A stretch of DNA of 64,000 nt, from assembly GCF_025460765.1 (NCBI RefSeq), contig NZ_JAMWEG010000002.1, positions 62,001-126,000 of the forward strand, read 5' to 3'. The stretch comes from Micromonospora sp. MA102 (GTDB taxonomy: Bacteria > Actinomycetota > Actinomycetes > Mycobacteriales > Micromonosporaceae). Under the pieces are notes generated by a model. The model was given only the letters and a program-made list of their open reading frames with translations, did not search any database and was not told the origin of the DNA. The translations under genes were made by a program, and so were the position numbers. This document shows, one piece after another, positions 40,672 through 48,831 of the stretch. Numbering within the stretch: position 1 is the first letter of the stretch; every line of letters begins with the position of its first letter.

Positions 40672-40701
40672 GGGGCCACCGGCGCTGAGGTCGGTGGCCC
40701 C
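40672..40701 (+). terminator. Hairpin terminator after ppdK
   Basis: Nine-bp perfect stem ggggccacc/ggtggcccc with a 12-base loop, 15 bases after the stop. Confidence 0.65.
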
Positions 40702-40781
40702 GCTCGCGTCCGGGCGCGCCTTTCCGGCCCGCCGGGCGTAACCTGGGCTCCCGCGCACGTGTCGATCAGGAAGGTGACCGC

Positions 40782-41132
40782 ATGACCAGCGTCTGGGAGA
40801 ACCTGACGGTCGACGCCCAGGATCCGTCCCGGCTCGCCCACTGGTGGGCGGAGGCGCTCGGCTACCAGGTGATCAGCGACAAGCCGGACGAGGTGGAGAT
40901 CCGCCGGACCGCCGACACGCTGCCCGGCATCGTCTTCGTCCCGGTCAGCGGTCCCAAGGAGGGCAAGAACCGGCTGCACATCGACCTGCGCCCGGCCGAC
41001 CTGGAGGCCGAGGTGGAGCGCCTGGTCGACATGGGCGCCCGGCACGTCGACATCGGGCAGGGCGAGGTGGAGTGGACCGTGCTCGCCGATCCCGAGGGCA
41101 ACGAGTTCTGCGTGTTGCGGCAGCGGGGATGA
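40782..41132 (+). CDS. VOC/glyoxalase-like superfamily protein
   Basis: 116-residue vicinal-oxygen-chelate fold protein built from two beta-alpha-beta-beta-beta units: TSVWENLTVDAQDPSRLAHWWAEALGY and RLHIDLRPADLEAEVERLVDMGA. It ends in the typical VLADPEGNEFCVLR. The metal-ligand set is not clear, and the substrate is unknown. It precedes dgt by three bases on the same strand, so the two are co-transcribed. AGGAAGG lies upstream of ATG 40782. Confidence 0.85.
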   Translation: MTSVWENLTVDAQDPSRLAHWWAEALGYQVISDKPDEVEIRRTADTLPGIVFVPVSGPKEGKNRLHIDLRPADLEAEVERLVDMGARHVDIGQGEVEWTVLADPEGNEFCVLRQRG

Positions 41133-41135
41133 CGG

Positions 41136-42380
41136 TTGACCGCGGGTCCCGGGCCTGACGACGCGGCGCGCCTGGTCACCGAGGCGCCCAAGGACACCGG
41201 GTACGGGCGGTCGCCGTACGAGCGGGACCGGGCCCGGGTGCTGCACTCGGCGGCGTTCCGCCGGCTCGCCGCGAAGACCCAGGTGCACACCGCGGGCACC
41301 GACGACTTCCTGCGTACCCGGCTGACCCACTCGCTCGAGGTGGCGCAGATCGCCCGGGAGATGGGCGCCCGGCTGGGCTGTGACCCGGACGTGGTGGACA
41401 CCGCCGGGCTGGCGCACGACCTCGGTCACCCGCCCTTCGGGCACAACGGCGAGGACGCCTTGAACACGCTCGCGGCCGACTGCGGCGGCTTCGAGGGCAA
41501 CGCCCAGACCCTGCGGGTGCTCACCCGGCTGGAGGCCAAGGTGCTGGCCTCCGACGGCGGCTCCGCCGGGCTGAACCTGACCCGCGCCTCGCTCGACGCG
41601 GTCGCCAAGTACCCCTGGGAGCGCCGGCCCGGCCGGCGCAAGTTCGGGGTGTACGCCGACGACCGCCCCGTCTTCGCCTGGCTGCGCGAGGGTGCCCCGC
41701 CGGGCGACCGGCGCTGCCTGGAGGCGCAGGTGATGGACTGGGCCGACGACGTGGCGTACTCGGTGCACGACGTCGAGGACGGCATCCACGGCGGCTACGT
41801 CACCCTGCGCCCGCTGCTGGTGGACGCCGACGAGCGGCGGGCGCTCTGCGCCGACGTGGCGGCCGAGTACTCCGGGGAGGCCCCCGAGGACCTGGGCGAG
41901 GTGCTGGCCGAGCTGCTCGCCGAGCCGGTGCTCGCGCCGCTCGCCGCGTACGACGGCAGCCACCGGGCCCTCGCGGCCCTGAAGACCACCACCAGCGTGC
42001 TCACCGGCCGTTTCGTGTCGACCGTGGTGGCCGCCACGCAGGAGCGCCACGGCCCCGGCCCGCACCGCCGGTACGCCGCCGACCTCGTGGTGCCCCGCCG
42101 CATCCGGGCCCAGTGCGCGCTGCTCAAGGGCATCGCCCTGCGCTACGTGATGCGCCGCCCCGGGATCGGCCCCCGGTACGCGCAGCAGCGGGAGATCCTG
42201 GCCGACCTGGTCGCCGCCCTGCTCGACCGGGCCCCGGACGCGCTCGACCCGGTCTTCGCGCCGCTCTGGCGGGCCGCCCCGAACGACGCGGCCCGGCTGC
42301 GCGTGGTGGTCGACCAGGTGGCCTCGCTCACCGATCCGGCCGCCCTGGCCTGGCACGGCCGCCTGGTGGCGGGGCGCTGA
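41136..42380 (+). CDS. dgt: Deoxyguanosinetriphosphate triphosphohydrolase-like protein
   Basis: 414-residue HD-domain dNTPase that cleaves dGTP to deoxyguanosine and triphosphate. It shows the family start YERDRARVLHSAAFRRLAAKTQV, HSLEVAQIAREM, and the metal-binding HD in LAHDLGHPPFGHNGED. TTG 41136 is the best start by homology; no strong ribosome binding site is visible, so it may depend on coupling with the VOC gene three bases upstream. Lies near dnaG as in mycobacteria (Rv2344c-Rv2343c), although here other genes intervene. Confidence 0.94.
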   Translation: MTAGPGPDDAARLVTEAPKDTGYGRSPYERDRARVLHSAAFRRLAAKTQVHTAGTDDFLRTRLTHSLEVAQIAREMGARLGCDPDVVDTAGLAHDLGHPPFGHNGEDALNTLAADCGGFEGNAQTLRVLTRLEAKVLASDGGSAGLNLTRASLDAVAKYPWERRPGRRKFGVYADDRPVFAWLREGAPPGDRRCLEAQVMDWADDVAYSVHDVEDGIHGGYVTLRPLLVDADERRALCADVAAEYSGEAPEDLGEVLAELLAEPVLAPLAAYDGSHRALAALKTTTSVLTGRFVSTVVAATQERHGPGPHRRYAADLVVPRRIRAQCALLKGIALRYVMRRPGIGPRYAQQREILADLVAALLDRAPDALDPVFAPLWRAAPNDAARLRVVVDQVASLTDPAALAWHGRLVAGR

Positions 42381-42431
42381 CCGCCCCTGCCGGGGTCGGC
42401 AGCCGGACAGCCCGGTGGGAGGGATCGGCGA

Positions 42432-42447
42432 CTTAGGTTAGCCTAAG
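42432..42447 (+). promoter_or_regulatory. Iron box (IdeR/DmdR/DtxR operator)
   Basis: CTTAGGTTAGCCTAAG is a perfect dyad matching the DtxR-family iron-box consensus TTAGGTTAGSCTAACCTAA over its core. It ends four bases before the ATG at 42452 and overlaps a possible -10 TAGGTT, so bound repressor would block transcription start directly. Confidence 0.9.
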
Positions 42448-42451
42448 CAGC

Positions 42452-43291
42452 ATGACGGAGCAGCGCCCGAAGAAGCTCACCGCCGCCACGGTCGTCCGGA
42501 CCGAGCGGCCCACCCCGCACCTGATCCGCCTCGTGCTCGGCGGTGCGGAGCTGGCCGGCCTGCCGGTGGGCGCCTACACCGACCACTACGTGAAGTTCGT
42601 CTTCCCGCCGGCCGGGGTGCGCTACCCGCACCCGACCGACCTGGCCACCATCAAGCGCGAGTTCCCGGCCGAGCAGTGGCCGCGGCTGCGGGCGTACACG
42701 GTGCGGGCCTGGGACGCGGCGGCCGGCGAGCTGACCGTGGACGTGGTGTACCACGGCGACGAGGGGCTGGCCGGGCCGTGGGCGGCCGGGCTGCGCCCCG
42801 GCGACTCGGTGCTGTTCACCGGCCCCGGCGGCGCGTACGCGCCGGACCCGGCGGCCGACTGGCACCTGCTGGCCGGGGACGAGAGCGCCCTGCCGGCGAT
42901 CGCCGCCGCCCTGGAGCGGCTGCCCGACGGCGCGCCCGCCAAGGTCTACGTCGAGGTGGATGGCCCCGCCGACGAGCTGCGCCTGGCCAGCGCGGGCGCG
43001 GTCGAGCTGCGCTGGCTGCACCGCGCCGACCGGCCGGTGGGCGAGCCGCTGGTCGAGGCGCTCCGGGCGCTGGACTTCCCGCCCGGCCGGGTGCACGCCT
43101 TCGTGCACGGCGAGGCCACCACGGTGAAGGAGCTGCGCCGGTTGCTGCGGGTCGAGCGGGGCGTGCCCCGGAGCGACCTGTCGATCTCGGGCTACTGGCG
43201 GCGCGGCATGGACGACGAGGGCTGGCGCTCCACCAAGGCCATCTGGAACGCCCAGGTCGAGGCCGAGGAGTCGGCGGTGGTCGCCGCCTGA
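42452..43291 (+). CDS. Siderophore-interacting protein (NAD(P)H-dependent ferric-siderophore reductase)
   Basis: 279-residue ViuB/SIP-family flavoprotein that reduces ferric siderophores to release iron in the cytoplasm. The FAD-binding barrel contains WPRLRAYTVRAWD, where the R-x-Y-T set binds FAD. The C-terminal NAD-binding part includes HLLAGDESALPAIAAALE, and the family tail HGEATTVKELRRLL and SGYWRRGMDDEGWR are present. The iron box immediately upstream shows repression by an IdeR/DmdR regulator in iron-replete cells. Confidence 0.95.
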   Translation: MTEQRPKKLTAATVVRTERPTPHLIRLVLGGAELAGLPVGAYTDHYVKFVFPPAGVRYPHPTDLATIKREFPAEQWPRLRAYTVRAWDAAAGELTVDVVYHGDEGLAGPWAAGLRPGDSVLFTGPGGAYAPDPAADWHLLAGDESALPAIAAALERLPDGAPAKVYVEVDGPADELRLASAGAVELRWLHRADRPVGEPLVEALRALDFPPGRVHAFVHGEATTVKELRRLLRVERGVPRSDLSISGYWRRGMDDEGWRSTKAIWNAQVEAEESAVVAA

Positions 43292-43295
43292 CCGG

Positions 43296-45257
43296 TCACG
43301 CCCCCCGCACCGCCAGCCGGTAGAGCTCGGGGAGCAGCCACGGGGCGATCCACCGCTGCACGCCCTCCGGCGTGAAGTGCAGCCCGTCGCTGCGCACCCG
43401 GACCCCGCCGGCGTCCCAGGTGAACCGGCCGTCCGGGCAGGCCCGCCGGTTGAGGTCGAGCACGCTGGCGTGGTGCCGGTCCGCCGCCGCGCGCAGCAGC
43501 CGGTTCCAGGCGTCCACCCGGGCCGGGTCGTCCTCCGGCCAGAGGCCGCCGTCCGGCCGTTCCGCCCGCCGGGTGTACGGCGCGGTCAGCAGGGTCACGT
43601 GCGCGCCCCGGCTGGCCGCGATGCCCACGGCCCGGTCCAGCTCGCCGCTGAGGTACCGGTCGAACGCCGGTTCGCCGACGTGCTGCCAGCGCCCGTCGAG
43701 CCTGCGGTCCATCAGCTCCCAGCGGTCGAGCAGGATGACCGCCACGTCCGGGTCGTCGGCGCGTACGCCCCGCTGCCAGCGGTCGTCCCAGTGCTCGCAG
43801 CCGGGGTAGTTCGGGTGCGGCTCGCCGATGTAGCGCACCTCGGGGAGCCGGGCGATGCCGCAGCCCTGCACGGCCCGCACGCTGACCGCGAACTTCTCCT
43901 GCTCGGGCAGGTAGGTGCCGAGCGACCAGGAGACGGAGTCGCCGAGGAAGGCGATCCGGGGCGGTCCGGGCCGCCGTCCCGGGCGGCGTGCCGGGGGCAC
44001 CGTGGTGGGGGAGCCGGCGGTCGGGGGCGCGGCGTCGAGGGCGATCGCCGGTTTCGGCGGCGGAGCGGGTGGCACGGTGCCGAGCACCGCGACGGCGGCC
44101 ACGCCGGCCACCGCCGTACCGGCCAGCGCGGGCGCCGGCCGGGGCAGCCGCCGGGCCCGCCGGATCGGGCGCTCCACCAGCAGGTACGACCCGCCGGCGG
44201 CGGCCAGTGTCACCGCGCACCGGGCGGCGAGCAGGGCGAGCCCGGCCAGCCCGGTGCGCTCGGCGGTGAGCCACTGGAACAGGGGCCAGTGCCAGAGGTA
44301 GACGCCGTAGGAGATCCGGCCGAGCCAGACCAGCGGCGGCAGGGCGAGCAGCCGCGCGGTGGGGGAGGCGGGGCTCACCACCGCGTGGGCGACGACCGCC
44401 GACACCGCGAGGGCGGCCGCGGTCAGGCCGCCCCGGTAGAGCCAGGCGTCGCCGCCGTCGGCGGTGGCCCAGCACCAGCCGGTGAGGGCGGCCCCGGCCA
44501 GTGCCAGCCCGCCGAGGACCGGGTGGCGTGCCGGCCGGCCGGTCACCGCCTCGCGCCGCTGCGCCAGCAGCGCGGCGAGCGCGGCGCCGACCAGGAGGGC
44601 GACCGCCCGGGTGTCGGTGCCGTAGTAGACGCGGTCCGGGGCGCCGGGAGTGAACAGCGCCGCGGCGGCGAGCGCCGAGCCGGCCGCGCCCAGCAGGACG
44701 ACCGGGAGCACGGCGGCGGGCCGGCGGCCGGGCACGGTCGCACCCCGCCTGGCCGCCCAGGCCAGCAGCGCGATCAGCAGCAGCGGCCAGAGCAGGTAGA
44801 ACTGCTCCTCGATGCCGAGCGACCAGGTGTGCTGCAGCGGGGACGCGGTGCCGGTGGCGGCGAAGTAGTCCCCCTCCCGGTTCGCCATCCGCCAGTTGGC
44901 GACGTACCCGAGCGCGGCCAGCTCGTCCCAGCGCAGCGCGCCGAGTTCGGTGCCCGGCAGCAGCTTCCGGGAGACCAGCAGCACGACGAGGAGCACGAGC
45001 AGCAACGCGGGCAGCAGCCGGCGCACCCGCCGGCCCCAGAACGCGACCAGGTCGACGCGGCCGGTGTCGCGATGCTCGGCCAGCAGCAGCGACGTGATCA
45101 GGAACCCGGACAGCACGAAGAAGGCGTCCACGCCGAGGAAGCCGCCCGGGAGGGCGGCGACCCCGCCGTGGAACGCGAGGACGGCCGCGACCGCGAGCGC
45201 CCGGACCCCGTCCAGGGCCGGCTGGTACGGAATGCTGGCCCTGCGCGTACCCGACAT
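43296..45257 (-). CDS. Acyltransferase-SGNH fusion, OafA-type
   Basis: 653-residue protein with an acyltransferase-3 membrane domain (about 1-375: ALDGVRALAVAAVLAFHGG, FVLSGFLITSLLL, HTWSLGIEEQFYLLWPLLL, ISYGVYLWHWPLFQW). A Pro-rich linker leads to a C-terminal extracytoplasmic SGNH domain, with GDSVSW as the nucleophile block and SDGLHF as the Asp-His block. This architecture O-acetylates surface glycans. ATG 45257 is divergent from the ABC exporter genes. The target polymer is unknown. Confidence 0.93.
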   Translation of the reverse strand: MSGTRRASIPYQPALDGVRALAVAAVLAFHGGVAALPGGFLGVDAFFVLSGFLITSLLLAEHRDTGRVDLVAFWGRRVRRLLPALLLVLLVVLLVSRKLLPGTELGALRWDELAALGYVANWRMANREGDYFAATGTASPLQHTWSLGIEEQFYLLWPLLLIALLAWAARRGATVPGRRPAAVLPVVLLGAAGSALAAAALFTPGAPDRVYYGTDTRAVALLVGAALAALLAQRREAVTGRPARHPVLGGLALAGAALTGWCWATADGGDAWLYRGGLTAAALAVSAVVAHAVVSPASPTARLLALPPLVWLGRISYGVYLWHWPLFQWLTAERTGLAGLALLAARCAVTLAAAGGSYLLVERPIRRARRLPRPAPALAGTAVAGVAAVAVLGTVPPAPPPKPAIALDAAPPTAGSPTTVPPARRPGRRPGPPRIAFLGDSVSWSLGTYLPEQEKFAVSVRAVQGCGIARLPEVRYIGEPHPNYPGCEHWDDRWQRGVRADDPDVAVILLDRWELMDRRLDGRWQHVGEPAFDRYLSGELDRAVGIAASRGAHVTLLTAPYTRRAERPDGGLWPEDDPARVDAWNRLLRAAADRHHASVLDLNRRACPDGRFTWDAGGVRVRSDGLHFTPEGVQRWIAPWLLPELYRLAVRGA

Positions 45258-45314
45258 GGCCGGGTTGTCCCCATCGGCGGCCGCCTTACACCCGGAAGCG
45301 GGTGTACCCCGGGT

Positions 45315-45332
45315 TGTAGTAGGAGTGCTACA
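45315..45332 (+). promoter_or_regulatory. Operator-like dyad over the ABC exporter promoter
   Basis: TGTAGTAGGAGTGCTACA: 5-bp perfect outer arms (tgtag/ctaca), or 6 of 7 matches if the arms are extended. It overlaps the predicted -10 TACATT. A second perfect 6-bp dyad acaccc/gggtgt lies at 45288-45305. The likely regulator is the XRE protein encoded at the end of this operon. Confidence 0.5.
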
Positions 45333-45334
45333 TT
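45329..45334 (+). promoter_or_regulatory. Predicted -10 box for leaderless ABC ATPase gene
   Basis: TACATT ends seven bases before ATG 45342, and no Shine-Dalgarno sequence is present. Confidence 0.5.
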
Positions 45335-45341
45335 TCGCGGT

Positions 45342-46316
45342 ATGACTGCGGTCGAACTGTCGGGGGCTGCCACGGCTCCCCACGCGCCCGTCGCGGACCT
45401 GGTCCTCGACGTCCGCGACCTGCGCATGCGGTACGGCACCGTCGACGTGCTGCACGGGGTCGACCTCACCGCCCGGCGGGGTGAGGTGCTCGCCCTGCTC
45501 GGGCCCAACGGGGCCGGCAAGACCACCACCATCGAGATCCTGGAGGGCTTCCGGCTGCGCTCGGCCGGGTCGGTCCGCGTGCTCGGCGTCGACCCGGGCC
45601 GGGGTGACGAGCGCTGGCGCGCCCGGCTGGGTGTGGTGCTCCAGTCCTGGCGCGACCACGGCAAGTGGCGGGTCCGGGACCTGCTGGCCCACCTCGGTGA
45701 CTTCTACGCGCCGTACGCCACCGACCGGATCGCCCGCCCCTGGCCGACCGACGAGCTGCTGGACACGGTCGGCCTGACCCCGCACGCCGGCAAGCGGGTG
45801 CACCAGCTCTCCGGCGGCCAGCGCCGCCGCCTCGACGTGGCGGTCGGCATCGTGGGCCGCCCCGAGCTGCTGTTCCTGGACGAGCCGACGGTCGGCTTCG
45901 ACCCGGCGGCCCGGCGGGAGTTCCACGAGCTGGTGCACCGCCTGGCCGACCTGGACGAGACGACCATCCTGCTCACCACGCACGACCTGGACGAGGCGGA
46001 GAAGCTGGCCGACCGCATCCTCATCCTGGCCGGCGGCCGGATCATCGCCGACGGTTCGCCGGACGAGCTGTCCCGCCGGGTCGCCGGTGACGCGGAGATC
46101 CGCTGGACCCGCGACGGCGAGCGCTACGTGCACGCCACGGCCGACGCCACCGGCTTCCTGCGCGACCTGCTGCGCGAGCACGGTGACCGGGTGCAGGAGC
46201 TGGAGGTCCGCCGGGCCAGCCTGGAGGACGCCTACATCACGCTGGTCCACGAGGAGGAGACCGGGCAGCGGGCCGGCCGGGCCGCCCGCGTCTGGCAGCA
46301 GGGGAGCGAGCGATGA
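45342..46316 (+). CDS. ABC transporter ATP-binding protein
   Basis: 324-residue ABC-2-type exporter ATPase. Walker A is LGPNGAGKTTT (about 54), signature LSGGQRRRLDVAVG, Walker B LLFLDEPTVGFDP, switch His in LLTTHDLDEAE. The C-terminal DUF4162-like tail follows. The family exports drugs, lipids or peptides; the substrate is unknown. Its stop overlaps the permease start by four bases, and a small XRE regulator follows, forming a three-gene cassette. Confidence 0.93.
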   Translation: MTAVELSGAATAPHAPVADLVLDVRDLRMRYGTVDVLHGVDLTARRGEVLALLGPNGAGKTTTIEILEGFRLRSAGSVRVLGVDPGRGDERWRARLGVVLQSWRDHGKWRVRDLLAHLGDFYAPYATDRIARPWPTDELLDTVGLTPHAGKRVHQLSGGQRRRLDVAVGIVGRPELLFLDEPTVGFDPAARREFHELVHRLADLDETTILLTTHDLDEAEKLADRILILAGGRIIADGSPDELSRRVAGDAEIRWTRDGERYVHATADATGFLRDLLREHGDRVQELEVRRASLEDAYITLVHEEETGQRAGRAARVWQQGSER

Positions 46317-47164
46317 ACCCGACCGCCACGGCCGTCCGGGCCGGTGTCCGGCGCGGCGTGATCGAGCTGCGCAACACCTTCACCAACGGGCAGGACCTCT
46401 GGAACTACTTCTTCCCGACGGTCATCCTGCTGGTCGCCATGTTCTTCATGCGCGGCGCCACGGTGCCGGGCACCGACTTCTCCCTGGGCGCGCGGGCGCT
46501 GCCCAGCACGGTCGGCATGGGCCTGATCTTCGGCGGGCTGCTCGGCCTGTCCCAGCAGCTCATCGTCGACCGGGAGGACGGCACGCTGCTGCGCGCCAAG
46601 GCGACGCCGAACGGCATGCTCGGCTACCTCATCGGCAAGATCGTGCTGATCTCGTCGGTGTCGCTGATCGGTCTGGTGCTCCAGCTCACGCCGGGGCTGT
46701 TCTTCCTCGACGGGATCCGGCTCGGCGACCCGGGCGCCTGGGCCACCCTGGCCTGGGTGGTGCCGTTCGGGCTGATCGCGACGCTGCCACTGGGCGCGGT
46801 GATCGGCTCGCTGATCGAGAATCCCCGCAACATGGGCCTCGTGGTGCTGCCGATCTTCGGTCTCATCGCGCTCTCCGGCATCTTCTACCCGATCAACGGC
46901 CTGCCCGGCTGGCTCCAGGGCGTCGCCCAGGTCTTCCCGGTCTACTGGCTAGGGTTGGGCATGCGCTCGGCGCTGCTGCCCGACAGCATGGCCGCGGTCG
47001 AGCTCGGCGGTTCCTGGCGCCACCTGGAGACCCTCGGGGTGCTCGGGGCGTGGGCGGTGCTCGGGCTGGTGCTGGCCCCCGTGGTGCTGCGGCGGATGGC
47101 CCGGCGCGAGTCCGGCTCCCGGGTGGCGGCCCGTCGCGAGCGGGCCATGCAGCGGGTCGGATGA
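46313..47164 (+). CDS. ABC-2 type transporter permease
   Basis: 283-residue ABC-2 permease with six predicted helices. The segment DREDGTLLRAKATPNGMLGYLIGK is the usual cytoplasmic loop, and LPIFGLIALSGIFYPINGLPGW is the family signature region. It overlaps the ATPase stop (ATGA) and forms the membrane half of the exporter. A basic tail (RRMARRESGSRVAARRERAM) ends the protein. Confidence 0.9.
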   Translation: MNPTATAVRAGVRRGVIELRNTFTNGQDLWNYFFPTVILLVAMFFMRGATVPGTDFSLGARALPSTVGMGLIFGGLLGLSQQLIVDREDGTLLRAKATPNGMLGYLIGKIVLISSVSLIGLVLQLTPGLFFLDGIRLGDPGAWATLAWVVPFGLIATLPLGAVIGSLIENPRNMGLVVLPIFGLIALSGIFYPINGLPGWLQGVAQVFPVYWLGLGMRSALLPDSMAAVELGGSWRHLETLGVLGAWAVLGLVLAPVVLRRMARRESGSRVAARRERAMQRVG

Positions 47165-47174
47165 GAGGGCGCCC

Positions 47175-47426
47175 ATGAGCGAGGTCGTGCACAACCGGAT
47201 CGCCGTGCTGCGTGCCGAACGGGGAATCTCCCGGCGGCAGCTCGCCGACGCGCTGGGCGTGCACTACCAGACGGTCGGCTACCTGGAGCGGGGCGAGTTC
47301 CGGCCCAGCCTGCACCTGGCGCTGCGGATCGCCGCCTACTTCGAGGTGCCGGTCGAGGTGGTCTTCTCCATCGAACCGTTCCCGCGGATCGGCGACGCCG
47401 CCGCCGGGGCCGGCCGCTCCGCGTGA
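47175..47426 (+). CDS. Small XRE-family transcriptional regulator
   Basis: 83-residue helix-turn-helix protein of the YgzD-like type: VHNRIAVLRAERGISRRQLADALGVHYQTVGYLERGEFRPSLHLALRIAAYFEVPVEVVF. Almost the whole protein is the HTH domain. It lies ten bases after the permease and is probably co-transcribed, consistent with autoregulation of this exporter, as commonly seen for ABC-2/YgzD cassettes. Confidence 0.9.
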   Translation: MSEVVHNRIAVLRAERGISRRQLADALGVHYQTVGYLERGEFRPSLHLALRIAAYFEVPVEVVFSIEPFPRIGDAAAGAGRSA

Positions 47427-47485
47427 CCGCCGGCGCCCGCTCGGCGCGCTGCGGCGAGCCGAGCGGCGCGCCGGATGCCGCCCGC

Positions 47486-48694
47486 TCAGTCGGGAGTGGT
47501 GAGCGCCATCCCCTGGTCCGGCCGTTCCCTGCCCAGCACGGCGGTGAACAGCACGGCGTACACGGCGATCGCCGCGCTCAGCAACACCAGCACCAGGAAC
47601 GGCGAGGAGACGGCCAGGGCGATCGCCCAGACCGAGGCGATGCCGTACCCGGCGCCCAGCGCGGCGGGGCGCGAGACCCGGATCGCCAGCCAGTACAGGC
47701 CTAGCCCGCAGACGAGCCAGAGGGTGGCCGAACCGGCCAGCAGCAGGCGTACCTCCTTGGTCAGGACGATGTCGCCGTGGACCGCCCGGACCGTCTGCCC
47801 GAGCGCCCACCCGAGCAGCAGCAGGCCGCCGCTGAGCAGGTAGTGCAGGTAGGTGTAGGGCTGACCGCCGCGTAGCCGGTGGATCGGGATGCCGCCACCG
47901 ATGTAGGTGGCGTAGATCCACCAGATCGCCGCCGGCACGACGGAGGCCAGCGCCGCGGTGAGGACCATCGTCCGGTCCGGGTGGTCCGGCACCGTGGCGA
48001 GCAGATTGGCCATGGTGCTGCCGAGCACGATGATGACGAACTGGCCGACGCGCTCCGGCAGGTGCCGGACGTCCACCGGCCACCGGCTCAGCCAGCGGTA
48101 GCCGACCCACGGCGTGGCGAGCTCGACCACCGTCCCGGTGATCCAGAACACCGGCCGCAGGTGCGCGGGGACGGCCAGTGAGGCCAGCCAGATCAGCCAG
48201 CCGAGCCCGAATCCGATCAGGTAGACGAGGGTGCCCGCCCGGGCCACCCCGGGGGGCGGGCGGCCCCGGAGGTAGAGCAGGAGCAGCATGCCGCGGACGA
48301 TCAGGTAGCCGATCGGCAGCATCGGGCCGCCGGGCACCTCGTCCACACCGAGGGTGATCGCCCCGGCGCCGAGCAGCGAGAGCAGCATCAGGAACCGGTG
48401 TGGCAGGTCGTCCGCCTCGTACCGGGTGGCGTAGTAGACGTGCCCCACCCAGGCCCACTGCACCACGAGGAAGAGCCCGAAGGCGGCGAGCAGGCTGCGC
48501 GGCCGAGGGCTCGGGTCCTCGCCTAGCCGGTTCACCACCTCCGCCAGGGCGAAGACGAAGATCACGTCGAAGAAGAGCTCGAACCAGGTCGCGTGCCGGT
48601 GGCCGGCCTCGTCGGCGACCGTCACCGGCCGACGTACGCCCAGCCTGCTGGTCAACCGGTCCCACCATGCTCCGCGGCCCTGTCGCCCCCGCAT
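47486..48694 (-). CDS. ltrA: Low temperature requirement protein A (LtrA) family membrane protein
   Basis: 402-residue membrane protein with about ten to eleven helices and the LtrA hallmark WFELFFDVIFVFALAEV near the N-terminus. It also has VYYATRYEADDLPHRFLMLL and YLHYLLSGGLLLLGWALG. LtrA was named in Listeria for growth at low temperature, but the biochemical role is unknown. It is divergent from dnaG. Confidence 0.9.
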   Translation of the reverse strand: MRGRQGRGAWWDRLTSRLGVRRPVTVADEAGHRHATWFELFFDVIFVFALAEVVNRLGEDPSPRPRSLLAAFGLFLVVQWAWVGHVYYATRYEADDLPHRFLMLLSLLGAGAITLGVDEVPGGPMLPIGYLIVRGMLLLLYLRGRPPPGVARAGTLVYLIGFGLGWLIWLASLAVPAHLRPVFWITGTVVELATPWVGYRWLSRWPVDVRHLPERVGQFVIIVLGSTMANLLATVPDHPDRTMVLTAALASVVPAAIWWIYATYIGGGIPIHRLRGGQPYTYLHYLLSGGLLLLGWALGQTVRAVHGDIVLTKEVRLLLAGSATLWLVCGLGLYWLAIRVSRPAALGAGYGIASVWAIALAVSSPFLVLVLLSAAIAVYAVLFTAVLGRERPDQGMALTTPD

Positions 48695-48831
48695 CTGCTC
48701 ATGATCGCCGCACCGGCGCGGCAGCGGGGGCGGAAACGGCTGGGTTGGTCGCGATCCGGCTCACCCGGCGTGCCCCCGGGCGCGGATCGTCGGTCCGGCA
48801 GGGCAGGATGTACGCCGAGGAGGTGGCGGAG

